Origin: Desulfovibrio sp.
Lineage (GTDB): Bacteria; Desulfobacterota; Desulfovibrionia; Desulfovibrionales; Desulfovibrionaceae
Assembly: GCF_009712225.1 (NCBI RefSeq)
Contig: NZ_WASP01000006.1
Coordinates: 350,448-414,447, forward strand
DNA length: 64,000 nt
Direction: 5' to 3'
Shown here: in pieces, positions 1 to 7,911 of the stretch
Layout: every line of letters starts with the position of its first letter
How positions within the stretch are numbered: the stretch's first letter is position 1
Position numbers and translations under genes: made by a program
The notes under the pieces: model-generated
What the model was told of the DNA's origin: nothing
The model's input: the letters and a program-made list of their open reading frames with translations, nothing else
The model's database searches: none

Positions 1-47
1 CACACCCCCCCGCCCCCACGCACCCCACCCACCCACCCTAACGCCTG

Positions 48-76
48 GCGCCGCCCGGGGGCGGCGCAAGTCTTTT
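48..76 (+). terminator. Rho-independent terminator of an upstream gene
   Basis: An 8-bp GC-only stem (GCGCCGCC / GGCGGCGC) with a CGGG loop is followed by AAGTCTTTT. It probably ends a plus-strand gene lying left of the window. The C-rich run at 1-40 before it holds no gene I can recognise. Confidence 0.7.
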
Positions 77-240
77 GAAATGTGTTCTCCCTGAAACGCA
101 CTGCTCTGGCAAAGCGTTTTGCCGGGTAAGCAGATTGCGGTGCGATCCATCAGGCTGCCCCACAATGGCTGATGCTCGTTTTCAGGGTTAATTGTTCAAA
201 TGTTCCTCTCAATTTTCTGGATGTTGTAAGGAGCCCCCAA

Positions 241-1248
241 ATGGCTGACATCACGGTTACTGAACACCTGCTGCTGCACCAGAAGCGTACCCCCCAGGCA
301 ACGGGCCAGTTCACCGGCCTTCTGTACGACCTGATTCTTTCGGGCAAAAGCATTTCGCGCCGCATTGCCAAGGCTGGCCTGCTTGATATCCTCGGCGGTA
401 CCGGCGAAGTGAATGTTCAGGGCGAGAACGTACAGAAAATGGATTCCATCGCCAACCGCGTCATGCTGTACCGCATGGAACGGTGTGGCGCTCTTTGCGC
501 CATGAGTTCGGAAGAAGAAGCCGATCTTATCCGCGTGAGCAAGGAATTTCCGCGTGGCGATTACATTCTGATTTTTGACCCGCTTGACGGGTCGAGCAAT
601 ATCGACGTGAACATCAACGTCGGCACCATTTTTTCCATTTTGCGCAGGCCCGAGGGCCACACCGGCGAGGTCAGCATTGATGAAGTGCTGCAGCCCGGCG
701 TAAAGCAGGTTGCCGCAGGGTATATTCTGTATGGTCCTTCCACCATGCTGGTGCTCAGCACCGGGCAGGGCGTGCACGGCTTTACTCTAGACCCCGGCGT
801 GGGCGAATTTCTGCTTTCCCACCCCGACATGCGCATTCCCGAGCAGGGGCATATCTATTCCGTCAACGAGGGCAACTGGAAAAACTGGGACGCCCCCGCG
901 CGTGAGGCCGTAACGTGGTTTCATGGTTGCGAAACTTCTGACGGCAAGCCTTATTCCTCTCGCTACGTGGGCGCGCTTGTGGCTGACTTTCACCGTACGC
1001 TTATCAATGGTGGTATCTACATGTATCCGCCTGACGCCAACAAGCCCAACGGCAAGCTGCGCCTCATGTGCGAGGCCAACCCCCTGGCTTTCCTTGCGGA
1101 ACAGGCTGGCGGCAAGGCAAGCGACGGGCATGGCCGCATACTTGAGCGTGTGCCGGACAAACTGCACGCGCGTACACCGCTCTACATTGGCTCGTCGCTT
1201 GATGTAGAGGCCGTGGAAAAAATATACGCGCGGCATGCGGGCAGATAA
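241..1248 (+). CDS. fbp: Class 1 fructose-1,6-bisphosphatase
   Basis: Hydrolyses fructose-1,6-bisphosphate to fructose-6-phosphate in gluconeogenesis, in the cytoplasm. The 335-residue product has the usual family length and shows the metal/substrate motif [12 protein letters not shown] at about residues 113-124, plus the C-terminal [15 protein letters not shown] segment. The ATG at 241 is chosen because TAAGGAG lies 7 bases upstream; an in-frame upstream start at 172 would add 23 residues without family resemblance. It stands alone, with a hairpin terminator directly after its stop, so it is probably a single-gene unit. Confidence 0.95.
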   Translation: MADITVTEHLLLHQKRTPQATGQFTGLLYDLILSGKSISRRIAKAGLLDILGGTGEVNVQGENVQKMDSIANRVMLYRMERCGALCAMSSEEEADLIRVSKEFPRGDYILIFDPLDGSSNIDVNINVGTIFSILRRPEGHTGEVSIDEVLQPGVKQVAAGYILYGPSTMLVLSTGQGVHGFTLDPGVGEFLLSHPDMRIPEQGHIYSVNEGNWKNWDAPAREAVTWFHGCETSDGKPYSSRYVGALVADFHRTLINGGIYMYPPDANKPNGKLRLMCEANPLAFLAEQAGGKASDGHGRILERVPDKLHARTPLYIGSSLDVEAVEKIYARHAGR

Positions 1249-1255
1249 TGTTTCT

Positions 1256-1290
1256 GGCAGCCCTCGCACGAGTGCGGCGGCTGCCTTCTT
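1256..1290 (+). terminator. Terminator after fbp
   Basis: Outer arms GGCAGCC / GGCTGCC and inner arms CGCAC / GTGCG form a long hairpin followed by TTCTT. It lies 8 bases after the fbp stop codon and separates fbp from tsaD. Confidence 0.65.
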
Positions 1291-1310
1291 GTACCGGCCT
1301 TGTGCCGTAA

Positions 1311-2384
1311 ATGGCGAAATGCATGCTGTGTCTTGGAATTGAAAGTTCTTGCGACGAAACTGCCTTGGCTCTGGTTGAAGACGGCAGACTGGTTGAAGCA
1401 GTACTGGCAAGTCAGGCAGACGTGCATGCCCTGTTTGGCGGGGTAGTGCCAGAGCTTGCCTCACGCGAGCATTACCGCTTTGTTGGCGCGCTTTTTGACG
1501 AACTGATGCGGCGCAGCGGCAGGGCCAATGCCGAGATCGACCTTATAGCGGCTGCGCGCGGGCCGGGCCTGCTTGGCAGCCTGCTTGTGGGGGTTGCTTT
1601 TGCCAAGGGGCTGGCCCTTGGGCTTGGCAAACCTTTTCTTGGGGTCAACCACCTGCACGCACATCTTCTGGCTGTGGGCCTTGAGCACGAGCTGCGTTTT
1701 CCGGCGCTTGGTCTGCTGGTTTCTGGTGGGCATACCCACCTGTACCGCATGGAATCGCCGTGGGAATGCAGCCTGCTTGGCCGCACTTTGGACGACGCGG
1801 CTGGTGAAGCTTTTGACAAGGTAGGCAAATTTCTTGGTCTTGCCTATCCCGGCGGCAAACTTATGGATGCTCTGGCGCGTGCTGGCACTGCCCAGCCCAC
1901 GTTGTTTCCCCGGCCTTATCTTGATAATGATAATCTTGATTTCAGCTTCAGTGGTTTGAAAACCGCCGCAACCGGGCAGGCCGCTCATTTGCTGGCAGGG
2001 CAGGAATGGCCCCGCCCACTGACAGATTTAGCCTATGCGCCGCAGGCTTTGAAGGACTACTGCGCTTCGTTTAACCTCGCTGTGGTTGAGACCCTTTGCG
2101 CCAAAACAAAACGTGCACTTGACCGCAACCCTGATCTTAAAACATTGATAATGGCTGGCGGTGTGGCCTGCAATTCACTGCTGCGCGACCGTATCAGCCA
2201 GCTGATGCAGGGTAGGGGAGGCGAGGCCTTTATTCCCAGTGGTAAGTTATGCACTGACAATGCGGCCATGATTGCCCATGCTGCATGGCTTTTAGGCAAG
2301 AGTGGCTACAGTCATAGACTGAGTATGGAAACCATACCCCGTGGCAAGGCCATACCAAACGATATGCTGTCCAGCTTGTGCTGA
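1311..2384 (+). CDS. tsaD: tRNA N6-threonylcarbamoyladenosine (t6A37) transferase subunit TsaD
   Basis: Transfers the threonylcarbamoyl group to A37 of ANN-decoding tRNAs, working with TsaB and TsaE in the cytoplasm. The 357-residue product starts near GIESSCDET and has the metal-binding HLHAH motif at residues 114-118 (ASKHA/Kae1 fold) and the GGVACNSLLR phosphate loop near residue 280. No clear ribosome site is visible; the Met at 1323 (MLCLGIESSCDE) matches the usual family N-terminus equally well, so the start is uncertain by four codons. The partners tsaB and tsaE are not in the window. Confidence 0.95.
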   Translation: MAKCMLCLGIESSCDETALALVEDGRLVEAVLASQADVHALFGGVVPELASREHYRFVGALFDELMRRSGRANAEIDLIAAARGPGLLGSLLVGVAFAKGLALGLGKPFLGVNHLHAHLLAVGLEHELRFPALGLLVSGGHTHLYRMESPWECSLLGRTLDDAAGEAFDKVGKFLGLAYPGGKLMDALARAGTAQPTLFPRPYLDNDNLDFSFSGLKTAATGQAAHLLAGQEWPRPLTDLAYAPQALKDYCASFNLAVVETLCAKTKRALDRNPDLKTLIMAGGVACNSLLRDRISQLMQGRGGEAFIPSGKLCTDNAAMIAHAAWLLGKSGYSHRLSMETIPRGKAIPNDMLSSLC

Positions 2385-2419
2385 AATGGTCAAGAAACCA
2401 TGCAAAACAAGAGATTGTC

Positions 2420-2448
2420 TTGACAGAGGGCACATTGGTATCTACTCT
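2420..2448 (+). promoter_or_regulatory. Sigma-70-type promoter for trxA-trxB-bamD
   Basis: A perfect TTGACA (2420-2425) is followed after 17 bases by TACTCT (2443-2448), about 95 bases before the trxA start, in a 159-bp gap. The -35 match and spacing are good; the -10 is moderate. Confidence 0.5.
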
Positions 2449-2543
2449 TACTCAATACAGAAGCATACACATTAAAGCGCTTCTGTTCGCGTCATTGGTT
2501 ATAGTGGCTGTGGCGCGACACAAAGCAACGTAAGGAGATAGTT

Positions 2544-2867
2544 ATGGCTGAACAGGTCACTGACGCCACCTTTGAAAGCGTTGTGCTCAAGTCTGATCTT
2601 CCGGTTCTTCTTGATTTCTGGGCTCCCTGGTGCGGCCCTTGTCGTGCGGTTGGTCCCATCATCGACGAACTGGCTACCGAGTATGACGGAAAGGTACGCG
2701 TTGTTAAAATGAACGTGGACGAAAATCCGGCCACGCCCACCAAGTTTGGCATTCGCGCTATCCCGACTCTTGTCCTTTTCAAAAAGGGCGAAACGGTTGA
2801 GCAGATCACCGGGGCCGTCACCAAGGCTGCCCTGAAAGACCTTATTGATGCAAAGGCTCTGGCATGA
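2544..2867 (+). CDS. trxA: Thioredoxin
   Basis: Small cytoplasmic disulfide reductase that passes electrons from thioredoxin reductase to target proteins. The 107-residue product has the active site WCGPC (C30, C33) and the conserved cis-Pro loop [16 protein letters not shown] lies 7 bases before the ATG. Its stop overlaps the trxB start (ATGA), so the two are translationally coupled, the expected arrangement for a thioredoxin and its dedicated reductase. Confidence 0.97.
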   Translation: MAEQVTDATFESVVLKSDLPVLLDFWAPWCGPCRAVGPIIDELATEYDGKVRVVKMNVDENPATPTKFGIRAIPTLVLFKKGETVEQITGAVTKAALKDLIDAKALA

Positions 2868-3790
2868 AGGAATATGATGCCGTTGTCATAGGCAGCGGCC
2901 CCGCTGGTATTACGGCCTCAATGTATCTGGCCCGTTCTGGCTGCTCGGTGCTCATGCCTGAGCAACTGGCGGCTGGCGGCCAGATTTTGCAGACTGAAGC
3001 CATGGAAAACTATCCTGGTTTTCCCAAGGGCATCAAGGGCTATGAACTGGCGGATCTTTTTGATGCGCATCTGGCCGGTCTAGAGGTAGACCGGCCTGCC
3101 GCATCAGTTGAATCGGTAACCGGTTCTGCAGGGCATTTTGTGGTTCGCGCTGGTGGTGTGGATTACGCGGCCAAGACGGTTATCGTTTGCTCTGGTGCGC
3201 ATCACAAGCCTCTGGGGCTGGAAAACGAAGACAGGTTGCGCGGGCACGGCGTATCGTATTGCGCCATCTGCGACGGCAATTTTTTTCGTAACCAGACCGT
3301 CGCGGTAGTTGGTGGCGGAAATTCGGCGTTGGAAGAGTCGCTTTACCTTGCAAAGATCGTAGGAAAGCTCTATCTTATCCATCGCCGCGACGAATTCCGC
3401 GGGCATAAGATTTATCAGGATAAGCTTGACGCCCATGGCGACAAGATCGAGATTCTGCGCAGCAGCGTTGTAAGCCAGTTACACGGCGAAAACGAGCTCA
3501 CAGGTCTTACGGTTAAGGAACTGAAGACCGGTCAGGAACGGCATCTGCCTGTAGACGGACTTTTCGTCTACGTAGGTTATGAGCCTTCCACCGGCTTTTT
3601 GCCCGCAGAGGTCGTCCGTGACGAACAAGGCTTCATTATCACCGATACTGAAATGCGCACGAATGTTTCGGGCATTTTTGCTGCTGGTGATATTCGCTCC
3701 AAGCTTTGCCGTCAGGTAATCACTGCCGCCGGTGACGGCGCAACTGCCGCGCAGGCGGCGTTTGTATTCTTGGAACAGCTCCATGCATAA
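2864..3790 (+). CDS. trxB: Thioredoxin-disulfide reductase
   Basis: FAD-dependent NADPH:thioredoxin reductase. The 308-residue product shows the FAD-binding GSGPAG near residue 10, the redox-active pair CAIC (C133, C136), a second dinucleotide-binding GGGNSALEE near residue 150, and the C-terminal FAD motif GIFAAGDIR. Length is typical. It overlaps trxA by 4 bases and bamD by 8 bases, so trxA-trxB-bamD form one operon. The pairing with the preceding thioredoxin supports the assignment over the related ferredoxin/flavodoxin reductases. Confidence 0.95.
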   Translation: MKEYDAVVIGSGPAGITASMYLARSGCSVLMPEQLAAGGQILQTEAMENYPGFPKGIKGYELADLFDAHLAGLEVDRPAASVESVTGSAGHFVVRAGGVDYAAKTVIVCSGAHHKPLGLENEDRLRGHGVSYCAICDGNFFRNQTVAVVGGGNSALEESLYLAKIVGKLYLIHRRDEFRGHKIYQDKLDAHGDKIEILRSSVVSQLHGENELTGLTVKELKTGQERHLPVDGLFVYVGYEPSTGFLPAEVVRDEQGFIITDTEMRTNVSGIFAAGDIRSKLCRQVITAAGDGATAAQAAFVFLEQLHA

Positions 3791-4514
3791 AAAACTGCTT
3801 CGCTCCCTTTTGCTTGTTATAAGCATGTTTGCGGTATCCGGTTGCGGCATCATCGATATGATATACCTGCCGCCGGCGGAAGATACCGCCCAGGAGGTTT
3901 TTGAAGCCGCCAACGACGCCATGAGTGAGAAAAACTACGTGCGCGCCGTGGAGCTGTACAACAAACTTCGCGATACATATCCATTCAGCCCGTACACGGT
4001 TGATGCGGAACTGTCGCTGGCCGATGCTTATTACCTTGACGAGGAATATGAACTCGCAGCCGAAACCTACAAGGATTTCGAATCGCTGCATCCCCGTCAT
4101 GAAGCTATCCCCTACGTTCTGTACCAGACTGGCATGTCGCTCATGAAGCAGTTCCGGACCATCGACCGGGCTACTACAGAACTTAAGGAAGCTTACGACT
4201 ATTTTGACCGCCTGCGCCAGACCTTCCCCGATTCGCCCTACTCCAAGAGCGCGGAAGAGCACATGCGCATATGCCGTCAGTTGATGGCCGAGCACGAGCT
4301 GTATATTGCCGACGTGTTCTGGCACATGAAGAAATACGGCCCCGCTTGGCATCGCTACGAATATGTCATGGCAAACTTCAAGGATGTGCCTGAGGTTGCC
4401 GAGCATGCCAAGGAAAAGAGTCTTGCTGCGTACCACAACTACCGCGAAATTCAGTCACAGGAAGTTCGCGAGAATCGTGAAGGCAGCTGGAAGAAGTGGT
4501 TTACTTGGCTGTAA
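3783..4514 (+). CDS. bamD: Outer membrane assembly lipoprotein BamD
   Basis: Lipoprotein of the BAM complex, which folds beta-barrel proteins into the outer membrane. The 243-residue product has a type II signal peptide with lipobox VSGC (Cys21), then TPR-type helices with [13 protein letters not shown] and [15 protein letters not shown], which are BamD-like repeats. The ATG at 3783 sits inside the end of trxB and gives a clean lipoprotein signal; the upstream in-frame extension does not. Length equals typical BamD. A hairpin terminator follows. Confidence 0.9.
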   Translation: MHKKLLRSLLLVISMFAVSGCGIIDMIYLPPAEDTAQEVFEAANDAMSEKNYVRAVELYNKLRDTYPFSPYTVDAELSLADAYYLDEEYELAAETYKDFESLHPRHEAIPYVLYQTGMSLMKQFRTIDRATTELKEAYDYFDRLRQTFPDSPYSKSAEEHMRICRQLMAEHELYIADVFWHMKKYGPAWHRYEYVMANFKDVPEVAEHAKEKSLAAYHNYREIQSQEVRENREGSWKKWFTWL

Positions 4515-4554
4515 ACCGATCCAACTGGCCTTACTGAAGTAGATCTAGAAATAA

Positions 4555-4588
4555 CAAACCGGCTGTTTTGTAAAAAACAGCCGGTTTG
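4555..4588 (+). terminator. Hairpin terminator after bamD
   Basis: A 15-bp perfect inverted repeat (CAAACCGGCTGTTTT / AAAACAGCCGGTTTG) with a GTAA loop lies 40 bases after bamD. The flanking T tract is poor, so termination efficiency is uncertain. Confidence 0.55.
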
Positions 4589-4757
4589 TGTCGCATTGGG
4601 CGGTACACTGCGGCAGGCGTACCCATGGTTGTGGTGCTCCAATAATGCAATACTCCAGCAATTTGGCACCAGCCTGTGCAGGATTGCATGAATACCCCAA
4701 AAGCTACTGTCCCCAGTCTTTTTAAACACAATACTTTTGCACGACACAGGATGCGTT

Positions 4758-6218
4758 ATGGATATGCATGCTCACGGTACATACGAAAAAAGCCGCGCCG
4801 CCATGTTTTCGTTGCTGGCGGCACTGGCGCTGACCAGCGTCAAGCTTGCCGTGGGGCTTTATACCAACAGCCTTGGTGTCTTGTCTGAGGCTCTGCACAG
4901 CGGGCTTGACCTACTGGCTGCGGCCCTTACTCTGGCTGCGGTCAAAATTTCGTCCAAACCTGCCGATTCCCGTCATCCTTACGGCCATGGCAAGGCAGAG
5001 AACCTTTCTGCCCTTGCGCAGACCCTGCTTTTGTTTGGCACGTGCGCCTGGGTTGTCTATGAAGGCGTGCACCGTCTGACTTCTGGCGGTAGCACGGTCG
5101 TGCCTTCTCTTTGGGGCGTTGGCGTCATGGCTTTTTCCATGGCCATTGATATCAACCGGGTGCGCGTTTTGCGCCGCGTGGCCAAAACTTTCAACAGTCA
5201 GGCTCTGGAAGCGGACGCGCTGCATTTTTCCACTGATATTCTTTCTTCCGCTGTAGTTCTTGTGGGTGTGCTGGCTGTATGGCTTGCGCAGGCCATGAAT
5301 CTGCCCGAACCCTTGAGCAGGGTGCTTTCACAGGCAGATACGGTGGCTGCCTTGATCGTTGCGGCCATAATTTTTCGGGCCAGCATGCACATGGCTTCTG
5401 ATGCCGTTGATATGCTTATGGATTCTGGGTCTTCGCATGCAAGCGAAGCCATTGTCGGCGCGGTTAAGGGCATAGCGGGTATTTCTGAAGTAAGGCGGGT
5501 GCGCGTGCGCACCAGTGGCCCCCAGAATTTTGTAGACCTCACCGTGGGCGTTGCGCCGGGCCTCAAGGTGAGTGACGGTCACCGGTTGGCGCACGAGGCC
5601 GAAGAAGCCGTGGCAGCGATTTTGCCGGGTGCGGATGTCACCGTGCACGTGGAGCCCCGTAAGTCGTGCCGCATTGACGAAAATAATCCCTTTGCACTTG
5701 TGCAGCTTGTGGCCTCGGAACACGGCCTGGCCGTGCACGATGTGCATGTTTTAAGCGCTGATACCGCCTGCCACATCGAACTGCATGTAGAGCTGCCTGG
5801 CCAGATGCCCTTTGACCGTGGCTATGCGCGGGTCAAGGCCTTTGAAGACGCCCTGCGTGAAGCCCTGCCGGGTGTTGAAATTGTGAGCCATCTTGAGCCC
5901 AAGGCGCCCAGTGCGGCCCTTGAGCCCGGTGCTTCGGTTTCAGTGCCATTTTCTGAAATGGCCTGGCGTGAGATTCAGGCAGCAGTGGAAAAAGAACCCC
6001 TTGCTGGCAAGCCCCATAAATTTTCAACCTACGTGCTGCCAGAGCAGGGCATTTGCATTTCGTTTCACTGCAATGTGAGTGTGGGCCTGTCGGTGGAAGA
6101 GGCGCATAATGTCTGCACCCGGCTTGAAAAGCGCATACGGGAGGCTGTGCCCCAGCTTGGGCGTCTGAGCATTCATATGGAGCCCGCCGTTGTTTCAGAC
6201 AGCGGTAGCAAGGCCTAG
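4758..6218 (+). CDS. Cation diffusion facilitator family metal transporter with three C-terminal metal-sensing-type repeats
   Basis: Proton-coupled exporter of divalent metals across the inner membrane. The membrane part has the two CDF HxxxD metal sites, HSGLD in helix 2 and HFSTD in helix 5, and the HPYGHGKAE loop. The 486-residue product is much longer than a standard CDF (about 300). The cytosolic C-terminal half contains three successive ferredoxin-like dimerisation repeats, each ending in a similar VHVEP, SHLEP or IHMEP sequence. ATG 4758 is preceded by AGGA at a good distance. Metal specificity (Zn, Fe, Mn, Co) cannot be read from the sequence. It is flanked by gaps, so it is probably monocistronic. 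Confidence 0.9.
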   Translation: MDMHAHGTYEKSRAAMFSLLAALALTSVKLAVGLYTNSLGVLSEALHSGLDLLAAALTLAAVKISSKPADSRHPYGHGKAENLSALAQTLLLFGTCAWVVYEGVHRLTSGGSTVVPSLWGVGVMAFSMAIDINRVRVLRRVAKTFNSQALEADALHFSTDILSSAVVLVGVLAVWLAQAMNLPEPLSRVLSQADTVAALIVAAIIFRASMHMASDAVDMLMDSGSSHASEAIVGAVKGIAGISEVRRVRVRTSGPQNFVDLTVGVAPGLKVSDGHRLAHEAEEAVAAILPGADVTVHVEPRKSCRIDENNPFALVQLVASEHGLAVHDVHVLSADTACHIELHVELPGQMPFDRGYARVKAFEDALREALPGVEIVSHLEPKAPSAALEPGASVSVPFSEMAWREIQAAVEKEPLAGKPHKFSTYVLPEQGICISFHCNVSVGLSVEEAHNVCTRLEKRIREAVPQLGRLSIHMEPAVVSDSGSKA

Positions 6219-6404
6219 GCCGCGCATATTCGCTGTCCGGGCCAACCTGTTATGTAAGCTTGCCGCAGGCGCGCAGAAGCGTGCCTCGCATGGCTTGTCA
6301 GTAATGGGGTGATGTTCGGTGAGCGAGACTGCGGCAGTCGTCTGTATCCCAGAATTCTGACGCATGTTATTACCGCCATGCGTGGTGGGCACTTTTCCCA
6401 CAGC

Positions 6405-6423
6405 CGTCATTGCGAGCGAAGGC
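6405..6423 (+). repeat. Fragment resembling a dispersed GTCATTGCGAGCGAAG element
   Basis: CGTCATTGCGAGCGAAGGC in the gap between convergent genes resembles the core of a short interspersed sequence I recall from many bacterial genomes. Only one copy was noticed here, so the repeat status rests on memory, not on this window. Confidence 0.3.
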
Positions 6424-6432
6424 CGTTTTATG

Positions 6433-6466
6433 CCGTTGCAGCACGCCTTGTAACGGGCTGCAACGG
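6433..6466. terminator. Inverted repeat between convergent genes
   Basis: Perfect 10-bp arms CCGTTGCAGC / GCTGCAACGG surround a 14-base loop, 20 bases past the end of engB and at the end of the 268-bp gap after the CDF gene. There is no good T tract on either side. It may end both convergent transcripts. Nothing else was seen in 6219-6486 apart from the short element at 6405. Confidence 0.35.
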
Positions 6467-6486
6467 TGTGGTTATTCTGATCTCGG

Positions 6487-7143
6487 CTAGTCGTTGTTTT
6501 CAGATTTCTGCCGGATTTCCTGCTCGTTTTCCGCCTCGGCGTTTTCAGCAGCGCCGGAAGCCACTCGCTGCGGAACGGCAGTTTCAACCAGTATACGCCA
6601 CAGGTTATCAATGCCAAAGCGATTGCTGGACGAGGTGACCACGGGGCGAGTGCCCAGCAGTTCCTGCCATTCGTTCTGCCGGTTGGCGCGTTCGCGCTGG
6701 GTGCATTTGTCAGCCTTGGTAAGTACGGGAACAATGTTCAATCCATTGGTGCGGGCAAAAGAAGCAAGATTTTTGTCGAGCATCTGGGGTTCCAGACGGC
6801 TGTCCAGCAGCAGGGCCAAGGCCTTGAGGCTGCTGCATTCCACGAGATACCGCTCAAGCAGGTGCGCCCATTTTTCGCGCTCAGAGTGGCTGGCGCGGGC
6901 ATACCCGTAACCCGGCAGATCAACCAGATAGAAGTTGTAGGGCGTGACCTTGTAATAATTTACCGAGCGGGTTTTGCCCGGGGTGGCGCTGACCTTGGCC
7001 AGTTTTTTGCGGCCAGCCAGAGCATTGATAAGCGAGGATTTACCTACGTTTGAACGCCCGGCGAGGGCAATCTGCGGTTCTGCCAGCGAGATAAGCTGCT
7101 CAAGCGTATAGGCTGTAGTTTCAAGGGTAAGAATGGGATTCAT
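6487..7143 (-). CDS. engB: Ribosome biogenesis GTP-binding protein YihA/YsxC (EngB)
   Basis: TRAFAC-class GTPase that helps mature the large ribosomal subunit. The 218-residue product has G1 GRSNVGKS (residues 29-36), G2 [10 protein letters not shown]3 DLPGYG and G4 TKAD in order, the standard EngB layout. The tail after about residue 190 ([18 protein letters not shown]) is a charged low-complexity extension. A GAGG site precedes the ATG. It is convergent with the CDF gene and divergent from efp. Confidence 0.95.
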   Translation of the reverse strand: MNPILTLETTAYTLEQLISLAEPQIALAGRSNVGKSSLINALAGRKKLAKVSATPGKTRSVNYYKVTPYNFYLVDLPGYGYARASHSEREKWAHLLERYLVECSSLKALALLLDSRLEPQMLDKNLASFARTNGLNIVPVLTKADKCTQRERANRQNEWQELLGTRPVVTSSSNRFGIDNLWRILVETAVPQRVASGAAENAEAENEQEIRQKSENND

Positions 7144-7177
7144 AATAAAACCTCATGTAATACTTTAACTTTGAGCC

Positions 7178-7206
7178 TTGACAAGCAAGCTTGTTTCAGC
7201 AAATAT
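7178..7206 (+). promoter_or_regulatory. Possible promoter for efp-ftsK
   Basis: TTGACA (7178-7183) with a 17-base spacer to AAATAT (7201-7206), about 125 bases upstream of efp. The -35 box is perfect and the -10 weak. Confidence 0.3.
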
Positions 7207-7329
7207 TTTCAATTCAGGGCTGAAGCTTTCAGCCAACTTCCGTATAAGGTAGCCGCTCTTGCCGCACTTGGCAAATGACCGGCCTTACAGCCAGCCTGCG
7301 CCGGTTTGCGGCGACATGTAGGAGGACAG

Positions 7330-7887
7330 ATGTTTTCTACCACAGACTTTCGCAAGGGTCTCAAGATTGAAGTTGAAGGAACCCCTTACGAAATCGTTGA
7401 TTTTCAGCACTTCAAGCCCGGCAAGGGTGGCGCCATGGTGCGCACCAAGCTGCGCAATATCCTTACGGGCCGCATGCAGGATATAACCTTCCGTTCCGGT
7501 GAAAAAGTCGGCAAGCCCGATCTTGAAACCCGCGACATGCAGTTTCTGTATCGCCAGGAAGACGACCTTATCTTTATGGATATGACCACGTACGAACAGC
7601 TGCAAATGCACATCACCACCACCGACGGCAAGGAAGGCTTCCTTAAAGACGGTCAGGAATGCCGCGTGCTGCTGTACAAGGGTAGCCCCCTTGATATTGA
7701 TATTCCTCTGAGCCTGGTTCTGACTGTTGTTGAAACCGAGCCCGGCGCCAAGGGCGACACTGTCAGCAACGTCACCAAGGCTGCCAAGCTTGAAACCGGT
7801 ATTTCGGTTCAGGTGCCGATTTTCGTCAACGAAGGCGATCGCATCAAGGTTGACACCCGCACCAAGGAATACCTGGGCCGGGAATGA
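7330..7887 (+). CDS. efp: Translation elongation factor P
   Basis: Binds stalled ribosomes at polyproline stretches and stimulates peptide bond formation. The 185-residue length and three-domain beta-barrel layout are typical. The tip loop is FKPGKGGA with a lysine at position 32, the usual modification site; no EpmA/EpmB-type modification genes are in the window. ATG 7330 follows TAGGAGGA at ideal spacing, so an upstream in-frame start at 7306 is not used. It ends with two tandem TGA codons, and ftsK follows in the same frame. Confidence 0.97.
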   Translation: MFSTTDFRKGLKIEVEGTPYEIVDFQHFKPGKGGAMVRTKLRNILTGRMQDITFRSGEKVGKPDLETRDMQFLYRQEDDLIFMDMTTYEQLQMHITTTDGKEGFLKDGQECRVLLYKGSPLDIDIPLSLVLTVVETEPGAKGDTVSNVTKAAKLETGISVQVPIFVNEGDRIKVDTRTKEYLGRE

Positions 7888-7911
7888 TGACCGGTTCGGG
7901 AGGGTAGCCCT

